The notes: generated by a model from the letters alone, not told the origin. A DNA stretch of 64,000 nt from Alsobacter soli (GCF_003004785.1 NZ_PVZS01000011.1:62001-126000); one strand, 5' to 3'. Counted from the first letter of the stretch, positions 46,198 to 56,358 are shown. Program-made: numbers and translations.

Positions 46198-46755
46198 ATG
46201 GCCGAGCACGACGACAGGCGCTGGCGCGCCACCACCATCCTCATGGTCCGCCGCGGCGGCAAGGTCGTGATCGGCGGCGACGGCCAGGTCAGCCTGGGCC
46301 AGACCATCATGAAATCCAACGCCCGCAAGGTTCGCCGGCTTGGGAAGGGCGACGTCATCGTGGGCTTCGCCGGCGCCACCGCCGACGCCTTCGCGCTGTT
46401 CGAGCGCCTCGAATCCAAGCTGGAGCAGTATCCCGGCCAGCTCATGCGCGCCTGCGTCGAGCTGACCAAGGACTGGCGGACGGACCGCGCTCTGCGCCGG
46501 CTCGAGGCCATGATGCTGGTCGCCGACAGGCAGGTCGGCCTCGTTCTCTCCGGCGCGGGCGACGTGCTCGAGCCGCCGGACGGCGTCATGGCGATTGGCT
46601 CGGGCGGCAACTACGCCCTGTCCGCCGCCCGCGCGCTGGTGGAGAACACCGACCTCGACGCCGAGTCGATCGTCCGCAAGAGCCTCGGCATCGCCGCCGA
46701 AATCTGCGTCTACACCAACGGCAATCTCACCATCGAGACCCTGGACGCGGCCTGA
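46198..46755 (+). CDS. hslV: ATP-dependent protease subunit HslV
   Basis: 185-residue proteasome-like peptidase. The catalytic N-terminal threonine after processing is expected at Thr12 or Thr13 in [25 protein letters not shown], so the first 11 or 12 residues form a short propeptide. [10 protein letters not shown] and [14 protein letters not shown] are typical. ATG 46198 has AAGGA seven bases upstream. Directly followed by hslU (35 bp). Confidence 0.95.
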   Translation: MAEHDDRRWRATTILMVRRGGKVVIGGDGQVSLGQTIMKSNARKVRRLGKGDVIVGFAGATADAFALFERLESKLEQYPGQLMRACVELTKDWRTDRALRRLEAMMLVADRQVGLVLSGAGDVLEPPDGVMAIGSGGNYALSAARALVENTDLDAESIVRKSLGIAAEICVYTNGNLTIETLDAA

Positions 46756-46790
46756 GGCGGCGTCCCATCCAGGAAGGCCCGCGAGCCGCC

Positions 46791-48095
46791 ATGACCACCT
46801 TCTCGCCCCGCCAAACCGTCTCCGAACTCGATCGCTTCATCGTCGGCCAGCGCGACGCCAAGCGCGCCGTCGCCATCGCGCTGCGCAACCGCTGGCGCCG
46901 CCAGCAGCTCGAAGGGCCCATGCGCGAGGAGGTCCTGCCGAAGAACATCCTGATGATCGGCCCGACGGGCTGCGGCAAGACCGAGATCGCCCGCCGCTTG
47001 GCCAAGCTCGCGAACGCGCCGTTCCTCAAGGTCGAGGCCACCAAGTTCACCGAGGTGGGCTATGTCGGTCGCGACGTCGAGCAGATCGTCCGCGACCTTG
47101 TCGAGATCGGCATCGGGCTCGTGCGCGAGGCCAGGCGCAAGGACGTGCGCGCGCGCGCGCACAAGGCCGCGGAGGAGCGCGTGCTCGACGCGCTCGTAGG
47201 CCCGGGCTCGAGCCAGAACACGCGCGAGAGCTTCCGCCGCAAGCTGCGCGAGGGCGAGATGGACGAGAAGGAGATCGAGATCGAGCTGGCGCAGGGCCAG
47301 GCGGGCTTGCCCATGTTCGAGCTGCCGAACATGCCGGGCGCCTCGGTCGGCGCCATCTCGCTCGGGGATATTTTCGGCAAGATGGGCGGGCGCACCAAGA
47401 CGCGCCGCACCACCGTGCGCGAGGCCTACGAGCCGCTGATCAACGAGGAAAGCGACAAGCTGTTGGATCAGGACCAGATCGTCGGCGAGGCCATCAAGCA
47501 GGTCGAGGAGAACGGCATCGTCTTCCTGGACGAGATCGACAAGATCTGCGCCCGCGAGACCCGCGGCGGCGCGGATGTCTCCCGCGAAGGCGTGCAGCGC
47601 GACCTGCTGCCCCTGATCGAAGGCACCACGGTGGCCACGAAGCACGGCCCGGTGAAGACCGACCACATCCTGTTCGTCGCCTCGGGCGCATTCCACGTCT
47701 CCAAGCCGTCCGACCTCCTGCCTGAGCTGCAGGGCCGCCTTCCGATCCGGGTGGAGCTCAGCTCCCTCAACGAGGACGACTTCCGCCGCATCCTCACCGA
47801 CACGGAGGCGAGCCTTGTGAAGCAGTACGTGGCCTTGATGGCGACGGAGGGAGTCACGCTTCAGTTCGCCGACTCGGCCATTTCCGCCATCGCCCGGGTG
47901 GCCGTCGAGGTGAACGGCTCCGTGGAGAACATCGGCGCTCGCCGCCTCCAGACCGTGATGGAGCGCATCCTGGACGACATCTCGTTCAACGCGCCCGACC
48001 GCTCCGGCGAGACTGTCGTGATCGACGCCGACTACGTCGAGAAGGCCGTCGGGGACCTCGCCAAGAACGCGGACCTCAGCCGGTTCATTCTCTAG
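46791..48095 (+). CDS. hslU: ATP-dependent protease ATPase subunit HslU
   Basis: 434-residue AAA+ unfoldase of the HslUV complex. Walker A GPTGCGKT (57-64), the pore-loop GYVGRDVE, the I-domain insertion (about 110-240), Walker [11 protein letters not shown], sensor and the C-terminal [16 protein letters not shown] with the terminal SRFIL that docks into HslV. Start ATG 46791 in an operon with hslV. Confidence 0.96.
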   Translation: MTTFSPRQTVSELDRFIVGQRDAKRAVAIALRNRWRRQQLEGPMREEVLPKNILMIGPTGCGKTEIARRLAKLANAPFLKVEATKFTEVGYVGRDVEQIVRDLVEIGIGLVREARRKDVRARAHKAAEERVLDALVGPGSSQNTRESFRRKLREGEMDEKEIEIELAQGQAGLPMFELPNMPGASVGAISLGDIFGKMGGRTKTRRTTVREAYEPLINEESDKLLDQDQIVGEAIKQVEENGIVFLDEIDKICARETRGGADVSREGVQRDLLPLIEGTTVATKHGPVKTDHILFVASGAFHVSKPSDLLPELQGRLPIRVELSSLNEDDFRRILTDTEASLVKQYVALMATEGVTLQFADSAISAIARVAVEVNGSVENIGARRLQTVMERILDDISFNAPDRSGETVVIDADYVEKAVGDLAKNADLSRFIL

Positions 48096-48140
48096 GCCCG
48101 CCGCTTGCGCGCCCGGGGCGAACCTGATTCGGTCCGCCCC

Positions 48141-49709
48141 ATGGCGCAGTCCTCAGATCCACCTCCCAGCCTGGCCCGCGACACGGCGCTTGTCGGCGCC
48201 GCGGCGGCGCTGTCCCGGGTTCTCGGCTTCGCCCGGGACGTGATGATCGCGGCCCTGATCGGGGCGGGCCCGGCCGCCGACGCCTTGCTGGCGGCTCTGC
48301 GCATCCCGAACCTTGTCCGGCGGGTGGTCGGGGAGGGGGCCGTGAACGGAGCCTTCGTGCCCGTCTACCGCAGGATGGCCGCGGAGTCGGGCGACGCGGC
48401 CGCCCGCAGGTTCGCCGGGGAAGCCCTGGCGGCGGTCGGCTTGGCAGGCCTCGCTTTGACCGCCCTGGGGGAAATCGCCGCGCCCTGGCTCACCCTCGCG
48501 CTTGCCGGCGGTTTCGCGCACGACGGAGAACGGCTCGCGCTCGCCGCCAGCCTCACGCGCCTGTCGCTGCCGCTCGCGGTTTTCGCCACGATGGCGGCCC
48601 TGTGCGCGGCCATGCTGGCCGGGCAGGGGCGCCTGCGATGGGCCGCCCTCGCCCCTGTGGTGGTCAACGCCGTGCTGGTGGCCGTGCTGGCCTTCCTGGC
48701 CGGTGTCGGCGAGGACGAGGCGAGGCTCGCGTGGATCGTGGCCGTGGCGGTCTCCGGCGCCGGCCTGCTCCAACTCCTGTTGGTCGGCGCCGCGCTGTTG
48801 CGCCGGAGCGAACGCCCCTCTCTGACCTGGCCGCGCCTCTCACCCGGATTGCGCGCCTTTGGCGGTCTCGCGCTGCCCGGTCTCGCCACGGCCGCCTCGG
48901 CGCAGCTTTCCATCCTCGCGGCGCTCAACCTGGCCTCGGCTGAGCCGTCCGCCTTGGCGCAGCTGCATTACGCCGACCGGCTCTTCCAGTTGCCGCTCGG
49001 CTTCGTGGCGGCGGGAGCGGGCGTCGTCCTGCTCAACGAGGTGGTCCGGCTGCTGCGCGCCGGCCATACCGGGCAGGTAGCGCCATTGCTGGACAAGGCC
49101 CTCCTGGCCGCGCTCCTGCTTGCCCTACCGGCGGCCGCCGGACTCGCGGTCCTGGCGGATCCGATCGCCAGCATCCTCTTCGAACGCGGAGCTTTTTCGC
49201 CGAACGACACGGCCGCGGTCGCGGCGGTCATCCGCGGCCTCGCGCCGGGACTACCGGCCGCCGCGCTGGCGCGCGTGCTCGCCCAACCCTTCATGGCGCA
49301 GGAAAGGAGCCGGCCGCCGCTGCTGGGCGCCGTAGCCGGGTTCGTGGTGACGGTTTCGGCCGGCTTGGTGCTCCGCGATGGCCACGGAGTCGCAGGGCTC
49401 GGGGCCGCTGTCTCCCTCGGGGCCTGGGCGGACGCTGGCGTGCTGGCTCTGGCGCTCGGGGCCGCAGGGCTCTGGCGCCCAGCGCCCAGGCTGCTTGTCC
49501 GGCTCGCCCTAGCCGCGCTCAGCGCGGCCCTCATGGCGCTCGCCGTCCGGGAGGCCCAGGGCGTCCTCGCCGCCGCCCTCGCGACCGAGGCCCGATTGCC
49601 GGTCAGGGTCGCAGCCCTGGGGGCCCTCTGCGGGGGCGGCGCTGCCGCCTATGCAGCCGCGCTGCTCGCCTGCGGGGCCGGCCGCTGGCGCGGGCCGGCC
49701 GCCACCTGA
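48141..49709 (+). CDS. murJ: Lipid II flippase MurJ
   Basis: 522-residue MOP-superfamily transporter with about 14 helices that flips lipid II for peptidoglycan synthesis. The N-terminus has LVGAAAALSRVLGFARDVMIAALIG and RIPNLVRRVVGEGAVNGAFVP, the signature of MurJ. ATG 48141 is preferred over a TTG at 48105. The helical, low-complexity Ala/Leu/Gly makeup is normal for the family. Followed 66 bp later by trpS, a frequent neighbour. Confidence 0.92.
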   Translation: MAQSSDPPPSLARDTALVGAAAALSRVLGFARDVMIAALIGAGPAADALLAALRIPNLVRRVVGEGAVNGAFVPVYRRMAAESGDAAARRFAGEALAAVGLAGLALTALGEIAAPWLTLALAGGFAHDGERLALAASLTRLSLPLAVFATMAALCAAMLAGQGRLRWAALAPVVVNAVLVAVLAFLAGVGEDEARLAWIVAVAVSGAGLLQLLLVGAALLRRSERPSLTWPRLSPGLRAFGGLALPGLATAASAQLSILAALNLASAEPSALAQLHYADRLFQLPLGFVAAGAGVVLLNEVVRLLRAGHTGQVAPLLDKALLAALLLALPAAAGLAVLADPIASILFERGAFSPNDTAAVAAVIRGLAPGLPAAALARVLAQPFMAQERSRPPLLGAVAGFVVTVSAGLVLRDGHGVAGLGAAVSLGAWADAGVLALALGAAGLWRPAPRLLVRLALAALSAALMALAVREAQGVLAAALATEARLPVRVAALGALCGGGAAAYAAALLACGAGRWRGPAAT

Positions 49710-49775
49710 ATGCTGCTTTATCTTGCGCGCCTTGGATGAAGCCGCCATAAGCGCGCCGACTTGGGAGATTTCGCA

Positions 49776-50819
49776 ATGGCGGCCTTCAAACCCCTCGTGT
49801 TCTCGGGCGTCCAGCCGACGGGCAACCTGCACCTGGGCAACTACCTCGGCGCGATCACGAAGTTCGTGGCCCTGCAGGATAGCCACGAGTGCATCTACTG
49901 CGTGGTGGACATGCACGCCATCACGGTGCCGCAAGACCCGCAGGCGCTCACGGCCCAGATCCGCGAGGTCACGGCGGCCTTCCTGGCGGCCGGAATCGAT
50001 CCCCGGAAGCACATCGTGTTCAACCAGAGCCAGGTGCACGAGCACGCTGAACTCGCCTGGGTGTTCAACTGCGTGGCCCGCATCGGCTGGCTGAACCGCA
50101 TGACGCAGTTCAAGGAGAAGGCCGGCAAGGACCGCGAGAACGCGTCTGTCGGCCTCTACGCCTACCCGACCCTGATGGCCGCCGACATCCTGGTCTACCG
50201 CGCCACCCACGTGCCGGTCGGAGAGGACCAGAAGCAGCACCTCGAACTGGCCCGCGACATCGCCCAGAAGTTCAACAACGATTACGCCGAGTCGATCGCC
50301 AGCAATGGATTCGGGGAGGGCTTCTTCCCCTTGCCGGAGCCCCTGATCCAGGGCCCCGCCACCCGGGTCATGAGCCTGCGGGATGGCTCCAAGAAGATGT
50401 CGAAGTCCGACCCGTCGGACTACTCGCGCATCAACCTGTCCGACGACGCGGACGCGGTCGCCCAGAAGGTCCGCAAGGCGAAGACCGATCCCGAGCCGCT
50501 GCCCTCGGAGGAAGCCGGGCTGGAGAAGCGGCCCGAGGCCCAGAACCTTGTCGGCATCTTCGCCGCGCTTGCGGATCGCTCCCGGGCCGACGTGCTGCGT
50601 GAGTTCGGCGGGGCGCAGTTCTCGTCCTTCAAGGCGGCCCTGGTGGACCTCGCCGTGACCAAGCTCGGCCCCATCGGGTCCGAGATGAAGCGGCTGGCCG
50701 CGGACCCCGGCTACATTGATTCCGTGCTGGCCGACGGCGCCGAGCGCGCGAGCGCCATCGCCCGGCCGAACATGGACGCCGTGAAGGACATCCTGGGCTT
50801 CGTGCGACGCCGGGGCTGA
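49776..50819 (+). CDS. trpS: Tryptophanyl-tRNA synthetase
   Basis: 347-residue class Ic synthetase. The HIGH-like signature is [18 protein letters not shown] at the start, and KMSKS appears as [39 protein letters not shown] is the tryptophan/ATP region. GGGAG precedes the ATG at 49776. Followed by a strong hairpin. Confidence 0.96.
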   Translation: MAAFKPLVFSGVQPTGNLHLGNYLGAITKFVALQDSHECIYCVVDMHAITVPQDPQALTAQIREVTAAFLAAGIDPRKHIVFNQSQVHEHAELAWVFNCVARIGWLNRMTQFKEKAGKDRENASVGLYAYPTLMAADILVYRATHVPVGEDQKQHLELARDIAQKFNNDYAESIASNGFGEGFFPLPEPLIQGPATRVMSLRDGSKKMSKSDPSDYSRINLSDDADAVAQKVRKAKTDPEPLPSEEAGLEKRPEAQNLVGIFAALADRSRADVLREFGGAQFSSFKAALVDLAVTKLGPIGSEMKRLAADPGYIDSVLADGAERASAIARPNMDAVKDILGFVRRRG

Positions 50820-50831
50820 GCTTCGGCGCTT

Positions 50832-50870
50832 GCTCGACGCCAGGCATGCTGCCAGCATGCGGCGTCGAGC
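50832..50870. repeat. Long hairpin after trpS
   Basis: Outer arms GCTCGACGCC (50832-50841) and GGCGTCGAGC (50861-50870), and inner arms GCATGC (50844-50849 and 50855-50860), give a 16-bp stem with a two-base bulge and a five-base loop, 13 bases after the trpS stop. No T run follows, so it may act as a mRNA 3' stabiliser or a Rho-associated end. Confidence 0.6.
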
Positions 50871-50889
50871 GCACGAGCACGGCAGGCCC

Positions 50890-51387
50890 ATGACGGTGAA
50901 GCCGAGACGGTCCTATGAGGCGGGTCACCGCCCGAAGTTCCTCGTCATCGTCGATGAGACCGAGGAGTGTGACCGGGCCGTGTATTTCGCGGCCCGCCGC
51001 GCCGGTCGGGTCGGCGCCGAACTCGCTCTCCTGGCGGTCATCAGCCCGCCGGAATTCCAGCACTGGCTGGGCGTGGGCACCGTCATGGAGGCGGAAGCCG
51101 GCGAGGAAGCGCAGCGACGCCTGGACGTCGCCTCGGCATGCGCGCGGGATCTCACTGGCGCCGATCCTCAATTGGTCATCCGCACTGGCGCGAAGGCCGA
51201 GCAGGTCCTGGCCGTGATCGAGGAGGACGAGGACATCGCGCTCCTGGTGCTCGCAGCCGGCTCGGGCCCGGACGGACCGGGGCCGCTCGTCGCCGGTCTC
51301 GCCGGCAAGGGCGCCGCCTCTTTTCCGGTGCCGATCGCGATCGTGCCCGGCGGCCTGAGCGACCGGGACATCGACGCGCTCGCCTGA
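50890..51387 (+). CDS. Universal stress protein family
   Basis: 165-residue UspA-fold protein starting PKFLVIVDETEECDRAVYFAARRA, with VLAAGSGPDGPGPL and FPVPIAIVPG near the C-terminus, where the ATP-binding G-2X-G-9X-G motif usually lies. A true GxxGxxxxxxxxxG(S/T) is only partly visible, so nucleotide binding is uncertain. ATG 50890 is preferred over 50830, which lies inside the trpS hairpin. Confidence 0.8.
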   Translation: MTVKPRRSYEAGHRPKFLVIVDETEECDRAVYFAARRAGRVGAELALLAVISPPEFQHWLGVGTVMEAEAGEEAQRRLDVASACARDLTGADPQLVIRTGAKAEQVLAVIEEDEDIALLVLAAGSGPDGPGPLVAGLAGKGAASFPVPIAIVPGGLSDRDIDALA

Positions 51388-51508
51388 CCTCCGCATTGAA
51401 TCGGAGCCCCTCGCGGGCCACATACTGTGATAAGGAGGCCTGGGGCGCGCATCCCAGCGCCTTCCCGCCATTCGCCGCCGGCCTTGAACCGCGCGCGAGG
51501 AGAGACCG

Positions 51509-52072
51509 ATGTTCATCCAGACCGAAGCCACGCCCAATCCCGCCACCCTGAAATTCCTGCCCGGCCGCGGCGTGATGCCGGACGGCACCCTCGACATTCG
51601 TGATTCCCGCGCTGCCGAGCGCTCGCCTCTGGCGCGCCGGCTGTTCGCCATTCCGGGCGTCACGGGCGTGTTCTACGGCTCGGACTTCGTTACGGTGACC
51701 AAGAGCGAAGGCGACTGGGCCCACCTGAAGCCCGCTATTCTCGGCGCCATCATGGAGCACTTCCTGTCCGGCGAGCCCCTGTTCGAGGGCGAGGCCGAGC
51801 CGGCCGGTGAAGGCGCCGATGGCGAGTTCTTCGACCCCAAGGACGCCGCCACGGTCGAGACCATCAAGGAGCTGCTCGAGACCCGCGTCCGCCCGGCCGT
51901 GGCCGGCGACGGCGGCGACATCACCTTCAAGGGCTTCCGTGAGGGCGTCGTGTATCTCACCATGAAGGGCTCCTGCTCAGGGTGCCCTTCGTCCACCGCC
52001 ACCCTGAAGCACGGCATCCAGAACCTGTTGCGCCACTTCCTTCCGGACGTGCGCGAGGTGGAAGCCGTCTGA
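51509..52072 (+). CDS. NifU-like Fe-S scaffold protein (Nfu)
   Basis: 187-residue Fe-S carrier with an N-terminal Nfu domain (about 1-90: [20 protein letters not shown]) and a C-terminal NifU-like domain (about 110-187) holding the cluster ligands in SCSGCPSS. It resembles mitochondrial NFU1 and bacterial NfuA-type carriers that deliver 4Fe-4S clusters. A GAGGAGAG Shine-Dalgarno precedes the ATG. Followed by the nitroreductase gene at about 120 bp. Confidence 0.93.
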   Translation: MFIQTEATPNPATLKFLPGRGVMPDGTLDIRDSRAAERSPLARRLFAIPGVTGVFYGSDFVTVTKSEGDWAHLKPAILGAIMEHFLSGEPLFEGEAEPAGEGADGEFFDPKDAATVETIKELLETRVRPAVAGDGGDITFKGFREGVVYLTMKGSCSGCPSSTATLKHGIQNLLRHFLPDVREVEAV

Positions 52073-52193
52073 ACTCGGCTTGCAATTCGGCAAGCGCATT
52101 TTTGCGCACAGAGGGGCTGCCCCCGCGGGGGTGGCCCTTATGTCTTTCGGCATAACCCCGCCCCCGAGGGGCGTACTCCAGGGATTGCCGAAC

Positions 52194-52799
52194 ATGCTCG
52201 ACACCAACAAGGCGCCGCTGTCCGATGCGGCGCTGCGCCAGCTGTTTCTCGATGCGCGGACCTACAACGCGTTTCTGTCCACCCCCGTGCCCGACGACCT
52301 CCTCCGGCGCCTTGCGGATCTGGTGAAGTTGGGCCCGACGGCCGCGAACGCCTCTCCGGCCCGCATCGTCTTCGTGAAGTCGCCCGAGGCGAAGCAGAAG
52401 CTTGCACCCGCGCTGTCCGAGGGCAACCGCGACAAGACTCTCGCCGCGCCCGTGACCGCCATCATCGGCTACGACCTCGAATTCTACGACAAGCTGCCCA
52501 AGCTGTTTCCGCACAATCTGACGGCCCGCAGCTGGTTCGAGGGCAAGCCGGCCGCGATCGAAGAGACTGGTTTCCGCAACTCCTCGCTGCAGGGGGCCTA
52601 CCTTATCCTCGCGGCCCGCGCCCTGGGCCTCGATTGCGGTCCCATGTCGGGCTTCGACAAGGCCGCCGTGGACGCCGCCTTCTTTCCGGACGGGAAGGTG
52701 AAATCGAACTTCATCTGCAACCTGGGCTATGGGGATCCGGCCGGCCTGTTTCCGCGCAATCCGCGGCTCGATTTCGACGAGTTCTGCGCGATCGCCTGA
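52194..52799 (+). CDS. rutE: Nitroreductase-family malonic semialdehyde reductase (RutE-like)
   Basis: 201-residue FMN oxidoreductase. Its sequence follows E. coli RutE along its length: [78 protein letters not shown] and [12 protein letters not shown]. RutE reduces malonic semialdehyde to 3-hydroxypropionate in uracil breakdown, but no other rut genes are adjacent, so a general role in semialdehyde reduction is equally likely. The ATG at 52194 gives the usual length. Confidence 0.85.
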   Translation: MLDTNKAPLSDAALRQLFLDARTYNAFLSTPVPDDLLRRLADLVKLGPTAANASPARIVFVKSPEAKQKLAPALSEGNRDKTLAAPVTAIIGYDLEFYDKLPKLFPHNLTARSWFEGKPAAIEETGFRNSSLQGAYLILAARALGLDCGPMSGFDKAAVDAAFFPDGKVKSNFICNLGYGDPAGLFPRNPRLDFDEFCAIA

Positions 52800-52874
52800 G
52801 CCCGGGCTTTCCCCCGGGCCGGATTTCTGCCACGAGACGGTCCTTCGGGTTCAGACTGCTTCGTGGAGACGCCG

Positions 52875-53558
52875 GTGCGCATCCTCGCCATCGATACCGC
52901 GCTGGAAGCCTGCTCGGTCTGCGTGACGGAGGCCGGGGCGGAGGCGCCCCTGGCCATCGAGTCCCAGGCCATGCAGCGCGGGCACGCGGAAGCGTTGATG
53001 CCCATGCTGGAGCGGGTTATGGCCCAGGTCGAGGGCGGCTTCGCCTCTCTGGATCGCGTGGCGGTGACCGTCGGTCCCGGCAGCTTCACGGGTCTGCGCG
53101 TCGGCATCTCGGCCGCTCGCGCGATTGCGCTGGGCGCCGGCGTCCCGGCCGTCGGGGTCACCACCCTGTCGGCCTACGCCGCCCCGCTGGTCGCGACCGG
53201 CGTGAAGGCGCTCGTCGCCGTGGCGATCGACGCCCGGCACGCTCACGTCTACGTCCAGGTGGTCGCGCCCGGTGGCCGCACGCTCATGTCGCCGCGCGTG
53301 ACGCCCGTGAAGGATGCGGCCCGCCAGATCGGGGCCGGGCCCTTGCTGGTCGTGGGCTCGGGGGCGGCCATGCTGTGCGAAGAGGCCAAGGCGATCGGCC
53401 TGGAAGCCGCCGTGGTCGACGGTGGCCCCGCCCCCGACATCACCTGGGTGGCGCGGCTGGGGATCGCGGCCAATCCCGATCAGGCCTTGCCCAAGCCCTT
53501 CTACCTGCGCGCGCCTGACGCCAAGCCGCAGGACCACATGCGCCTGCCGCGCCGCTGA
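52875..53558 (+). CDS. tsaB: tRNA threonylcarbamoyladenosine biosynthesis protein TsaB
   Basis: 227-residue ASKHA-fold partner of TsaD in t6A37 formation. It begins MRILAIDTALEACSVCV and has VTVGPGSFTGLRVGISAARAIALG, the family hallmark; it lacks the TsaD metal histidines, as expected. GTG at 52875 is preferred because GGAG (52865-52868) is six bases upstream; a GTG at 52863 adds four residues. Followed by rimI at 3 bp. Confidence 0.93.
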   Translation: MRILAIDTALEACSVCVTEAGAEAPLAIESQAMQRGHAEALMPMLERVMAQVEGGFASLDRVAVTVGPGSFTGLRVGISAARAIALGAGVPAVGVTTLSAYAAPLVATGVKALVAVAIDARHAHVYVQVVAPGGRTLMSPRVTPVKDAARQIGAGPLLVVGSGAAMLCEEAKAIGLEAAVVDGGPAPDITWVARLGIAANPDQALPKPFYLRAPDAKPQDHMRLPRR

Positions 53559-53561
53559 GCC

Positions 53562-54038
53562 ATGGCCTGGCCCTTCTCTCCGGCCTCCCCCCCGGCAGTG
53601 CGGCCCCTGCGGACCGCGGATGCGCCTGCCGTCGCGGCGCTCCACCGCGAGGGCTTTCACACGGGCTGGTCCGTGGCCGAGTGCGAAGCCATGCTGGTGG
53701 ATCCCGCCATTCTCGGCCAAGCGATCGGCGCCGGAACGGCCGTGGACGGCTTCGTCCTTTCGAGGATGGCGGCCGACGAGGCGGAAATCCTCACCATCGC
53801 GGTCGCGCGCAAGCGCCGGGGCGGCGGCTGGGGGCGCAAGCTCCTCCAGGCGCATCTGGGCGCGCTGTCTGGCCGCGGCGTGCGCCAATTGTTTTTGGAA
53901 GTGGATGAAGGCAACGCCCCGGCCCGCGCCCTTTATGCGCGCGTCGGCTTCGAGCAGGTCGGGCGACGTCAGGGCTACTACCGCAAGCCTGACGGCTCGG
54001 TGGCCGCCGCCCTGGTTCTCAGGCGCGCCCTGGACTGA
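53562..54038 (+). CDS. rimI: RimI-type GNAT N-acetyltransferase
   Basis: 158-residue GNAT enzyme. The acetyl-CoA loop is AVARKRRGGGWGRKLLQAHL and the C-terminal motif LEVDEGNAPARALYARVGFEQVGRRQGYYRK, typical of RimI, which acetylates ribosomal protein S18. The neighbour is tsaB, a standard tsaB-rimI pair. Three bases separate the two genes. Confidence 0.88.
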   Translation: MAWPFSPASPPAVRPLRTADAPAVAALHREGFHTGWSVAECEAMLVDPAILGQAIGAGTAVDGFVLSRMAADEAEILTIAVARKRRGGGWGRKLLQAHLGALSGRGVRQLFLEVDEGNAPARALYARVGFEQVGRRQGYYRKPDGSVAAALVLRRALD

Positions 54039-54113
54039 AAGCCTCCACCGGTGGACGCGGCTGGGCGCTTTTCCTATAAGGACGGCCAAGTTGCAAACGA
54101 GCCGGACCGCTCC

Positions 54114-54554
54114 GTGAGCCCGAATCGCCCTCGCGTGAACCTGATCGAGCAGCGCTGCGTCGCCGCGGGCCTGCGCATGACCGGCCAGCGCCGGACCATC
54201 GCCCGGGTGATCGCCGAGGCCGAGGACCACCCGGATGTGGAGGAACTCCACCGCCGGGCCCACGACATCGACCGGGGCATCTCGATCTCCACGGTGTACC
54301 GCACGGTCAAGCTGCTCGAGGACTCCGGCATCATCGCCCGCCTGGACCTGAAGGACGGCCGCGCGCGCTACGAGCGCAAGCCGGACGAGCACCACGACCA
54401 CCTGGTCAACCTGCGCACCGGGGAGGTCGTCGAGTTTCGGTCGGAGGAAATCGAGCGGCTCCAGGCGGAGATCGCCCGCCGCCTGGGTTACCGGCTCGTG
54501 GATCATCGCCTGGAGCTCTACGCCGTCCCGCTGGACGACGAGCGCAAGGCCTGA
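54114..54554 (+). CDS. fur: Fur-family metalloregulator
   Basis: 146-residue winged-helix repressor. The DNA-binding domain is LRMTGQRRTIARVIAEAEDHPDVEELHRRA with SISTVYRTVKLLEDSGI, and metal ligands are in DEHHDHLVNLRTGEVVEF plus DHRLELYAVP; the zinc-binding cysteines are absent. In rhizobial-type bacteria this family member is often Mur (manganese) while Irr handles iron, so the metal is uncertain. The start is not decided: GTG 54114 gives the family length; GTG 54051 and 54135 are alternatives. The plsC ATG follows the stop immediately. Confidence 0.85.
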   Translation: MSPNRPRVNLIEQRCVAAGLRMTGQRRTIARVIAEAEDHPDVEELHRRAHDIDRGISISTVYRTVKLLEDSGIIARLDLKDGRARYERKPDEHHDHLVNLRTGEVVEFRSEEIERLQAEIARRLGYRLVDHRLELYAVPLDDERKA

Positions 54555-55361
54555 ATGGCCGCCATGTCCCGCCTCCGCATCGCCGCGGTCCTGGCGGTCC
54601 TGGTTCCCATCACGCTGGTGCTGATGGTGGTGCAATGGTCGGCCCTGAAGGCGGGCTCGCCCATCGCTCACCGGCTGCCCCGGCGCTTCCACCAGTTTGT
54701 CTGCGCCCTGTTCCGCATCCGAATCGAAGTCGCGGGCGCGCCGGCGGAAGGTCGTCCGCTCCTGGTGCTGGCGAACCACACCAGCTGGCTCGACATCACG
54801 GTGATCTCGACCCTGCTGCCGTTGTCCTTTGTGGCGAAGCGCGAGGTGGGATCCTGGCCGGTGTTCGGGACCTTCGCCCGCCTGCAACGCTCCATTTTCA
54901 TCGATCGCCAGCGTCGGAAAGGAGCCGCCGAGGCCAACCGGGAGATCGCCGAGCGCCTGGCCGGCGGCGACGCCATCGTGCTCTTCGCCGAGGGCACCAC
55001 CAGTGACGGCAACCGCGTCCTGCCCTTCAAGACCGCCGTGGTCGGCGCGGCCCGCGACGCCATCGCGGAAGCCGGCCACACGGGCCACGTCCTCGTGCAG
55101 CCGCTGACGATCGCCTATCCGCGTCGGGGCGGCCTGCCTGTCGGGCGCCCGGACCGCCCGGCCCTGGCCTGGTATGGCGACATGGAGCTGATCCCCCATC
55201 TCGCGCCGGTGATTGCGGGTCAACCGATCGACGCAGTAGCGGTCTGGGGCGAGCCGATCGCCTTCGATGCAGGCTCGGACCGCAAAACAGTGACCCGAAC
55301 GGCGGAGAACGCGATCCGCCGCGCCTACGCGGGCCTGATCACCGGCCGCGAGCCGGCGTGA
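54555..55361 (+). CDS. 1-acyl-glycerol-3-phosphate acyltransferase family protein
   Basis: 268-residue membrane-associated acyltransferase of the PlsC/OlsA family. An N-terminal helix (about 7-28) precedes NHTSWLD, where His75-X4-Asp80 is the catalytic HX4D, and FAEGTTSDGNRVLPFKTAV is motif III. It could be PlsC (phosphatidic acid synthesis) or OlsA (ornithine lipid synthesis, frequent in this group). No gap from the Fur gene, so the two are cotranscribed. Confidence 0.87.
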   Translation: MAAMSRLRIAAVLAVLVPITLVLMVVQWSALKAGSPIAHRLPRRFHQFVCALFRIRIEVAGAPAEGRPLLVLANHTSWLDITVISTLLPLSFVAKREVGSWPVFGTFARLQRSIFIDRQRRKGAAEANREIAERLAGGDAIVLFAEGTTSDGNRVLPFKTAVVGAARDAIAEAGHTGHVLVQPLTIAYPRRGGLPVGRPDRPALAWYGDMELIPHLAPVIAGQPIDAVAVWGEPIAFDAGSDRKTVTRTAENAIRRAYAGLITGREPA

Positions 55362-55364
55362 GGT

Positions 55365-56174
55365 TCATTCCGCGGGCGGGATTGGGCCGCCTTCGTATTC
55401 GATGGCGCAGAATGGACCGCCCTGGAAATAAAGGTCGGCAGGCTCGTGCTGCTGGCCGGCTTCCGCCGCCATGGCGGCGTCGGTGTAGTCTTCCGCCCGG
55501 TCCTGCGGCTTGTAGCCGAGGCGATAGGCGGCCGAGTTGTCGTACCAGCAGGCGGCGTTGTTGGAGACGCCGTAGACCACGTTGCAGTGAATGTCCGGGT
55601 GCTCCAGGCCGATCGTGACCAATTGGGCGAGGTCGCGGCCGCTCACCCAGATCGCCAGCGCCCGGGCGCTGCCGGGCGTCGCGGCGGCGTTGCCGATGCG
55701 CAGCAGCAGGCTCTTCACCCCATACTTGTCCGCGTAAAGCTGGGCTACCGCCTCGCCCCAGCACTTGCTCAGGCCATAGCGACTGTCCGGCTTCACCGGC
55801 ACGGTCTCGTTGATCCTTTGCGAGCGCGGGTAGAACCCCACCGCGTGGTTGCTCGAGCCGAAGATCACCCGCTTCGCCCCGCAGCGCCGCGCGGCCTCGT
55901 AGACGTTCCAGGTCCCGACGACGTTGGCCTGCAGGATGATCCCGAACGGCGCCTCGTTGGGCTCGGCCGCCAGATGGATGACCGCGTCCATCCCCCGCGT
56001 CGCGTTCTCGACGGCGGCAATATCGGCGATGTCGCCCACGACCGACTCCTCGTTGGGCCCGATCGGCTCCGCGGCGACCATGTCGAAGATCCGCACGAGC
56101 TCGAACCGCCCGGCCAGTTCCCGGCGCAGCGTACGCCCGACATGTCCGGCTCCGCCGGTGATCAGGATCTTCAT
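55365..56174 (-). CDS. NAD-dependent epimerase/dehydratase family, uronate dehydrogenase-like
   Basis: 269-residue short-chain-type oxidoreductase with the Rossmann motif ILITGGAGHVGRTL and the catalytic YGLSK (Tyr-X3-Lys). The segments ASSNHAVGFYPRSQRI and GPNEESVVGDIAD, and the order of motifs, closely resemble bacterial uronate dehydrogenase (Udh), which oxidises galacturonate or glucuronate to lactones. No uronate pathway genes are adjacent, so the substrate is tentative. Divergent from the MFS gene. Confidence 0.78.
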   Translation of the reverse strand: MKILITGGAGHVGRTLRRELAGRFELVRIFDMVAAEPIGPNEESVVGDIADIAAVENATRGMDAVIHLAAEPNEAPFGIILQANVVGTWNVYEAARRCGAKRVIFGSSNHAVGFYPRSQRINETVPVKPDSRYGLSKCWGEAVAQLYADKYGVKSLLLRIGNAAATPGSARALAIWVSGRDLAQLVTIGLEHPDIHCNVVYGVSNNAACWYDNSAAYRLGYKPQDRAEDYTDAAMAAEAGQQHEPADLYFQGGPFCAIEYEGGPIPPAE

Positions 56175-56358
56175 GGGGCGTTCCTTCCTGCCTGGTTCAG
56201 CGGTGTAGTTCCGTTCTGAAATATCAGATCGAAGCGCCGCCGCAAGCTGGCTCATCCTCGTCATAGGACGGCTCGATGCCGGCCAGACCCGCGCGAACGC
56301 GCCTGTTCACTCGCGCTTCCGCGTGATACGGACGCCGCTTTCCCGACGACAGAGCTCC

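Noticed and set aside
52851-55223. Long minus-strand reading frame (790 codons) opposite tsaB, rimI, fur and plsC
   Set aside because: It crosses four confident genes antisense; an artefact of GC-rich third positions.
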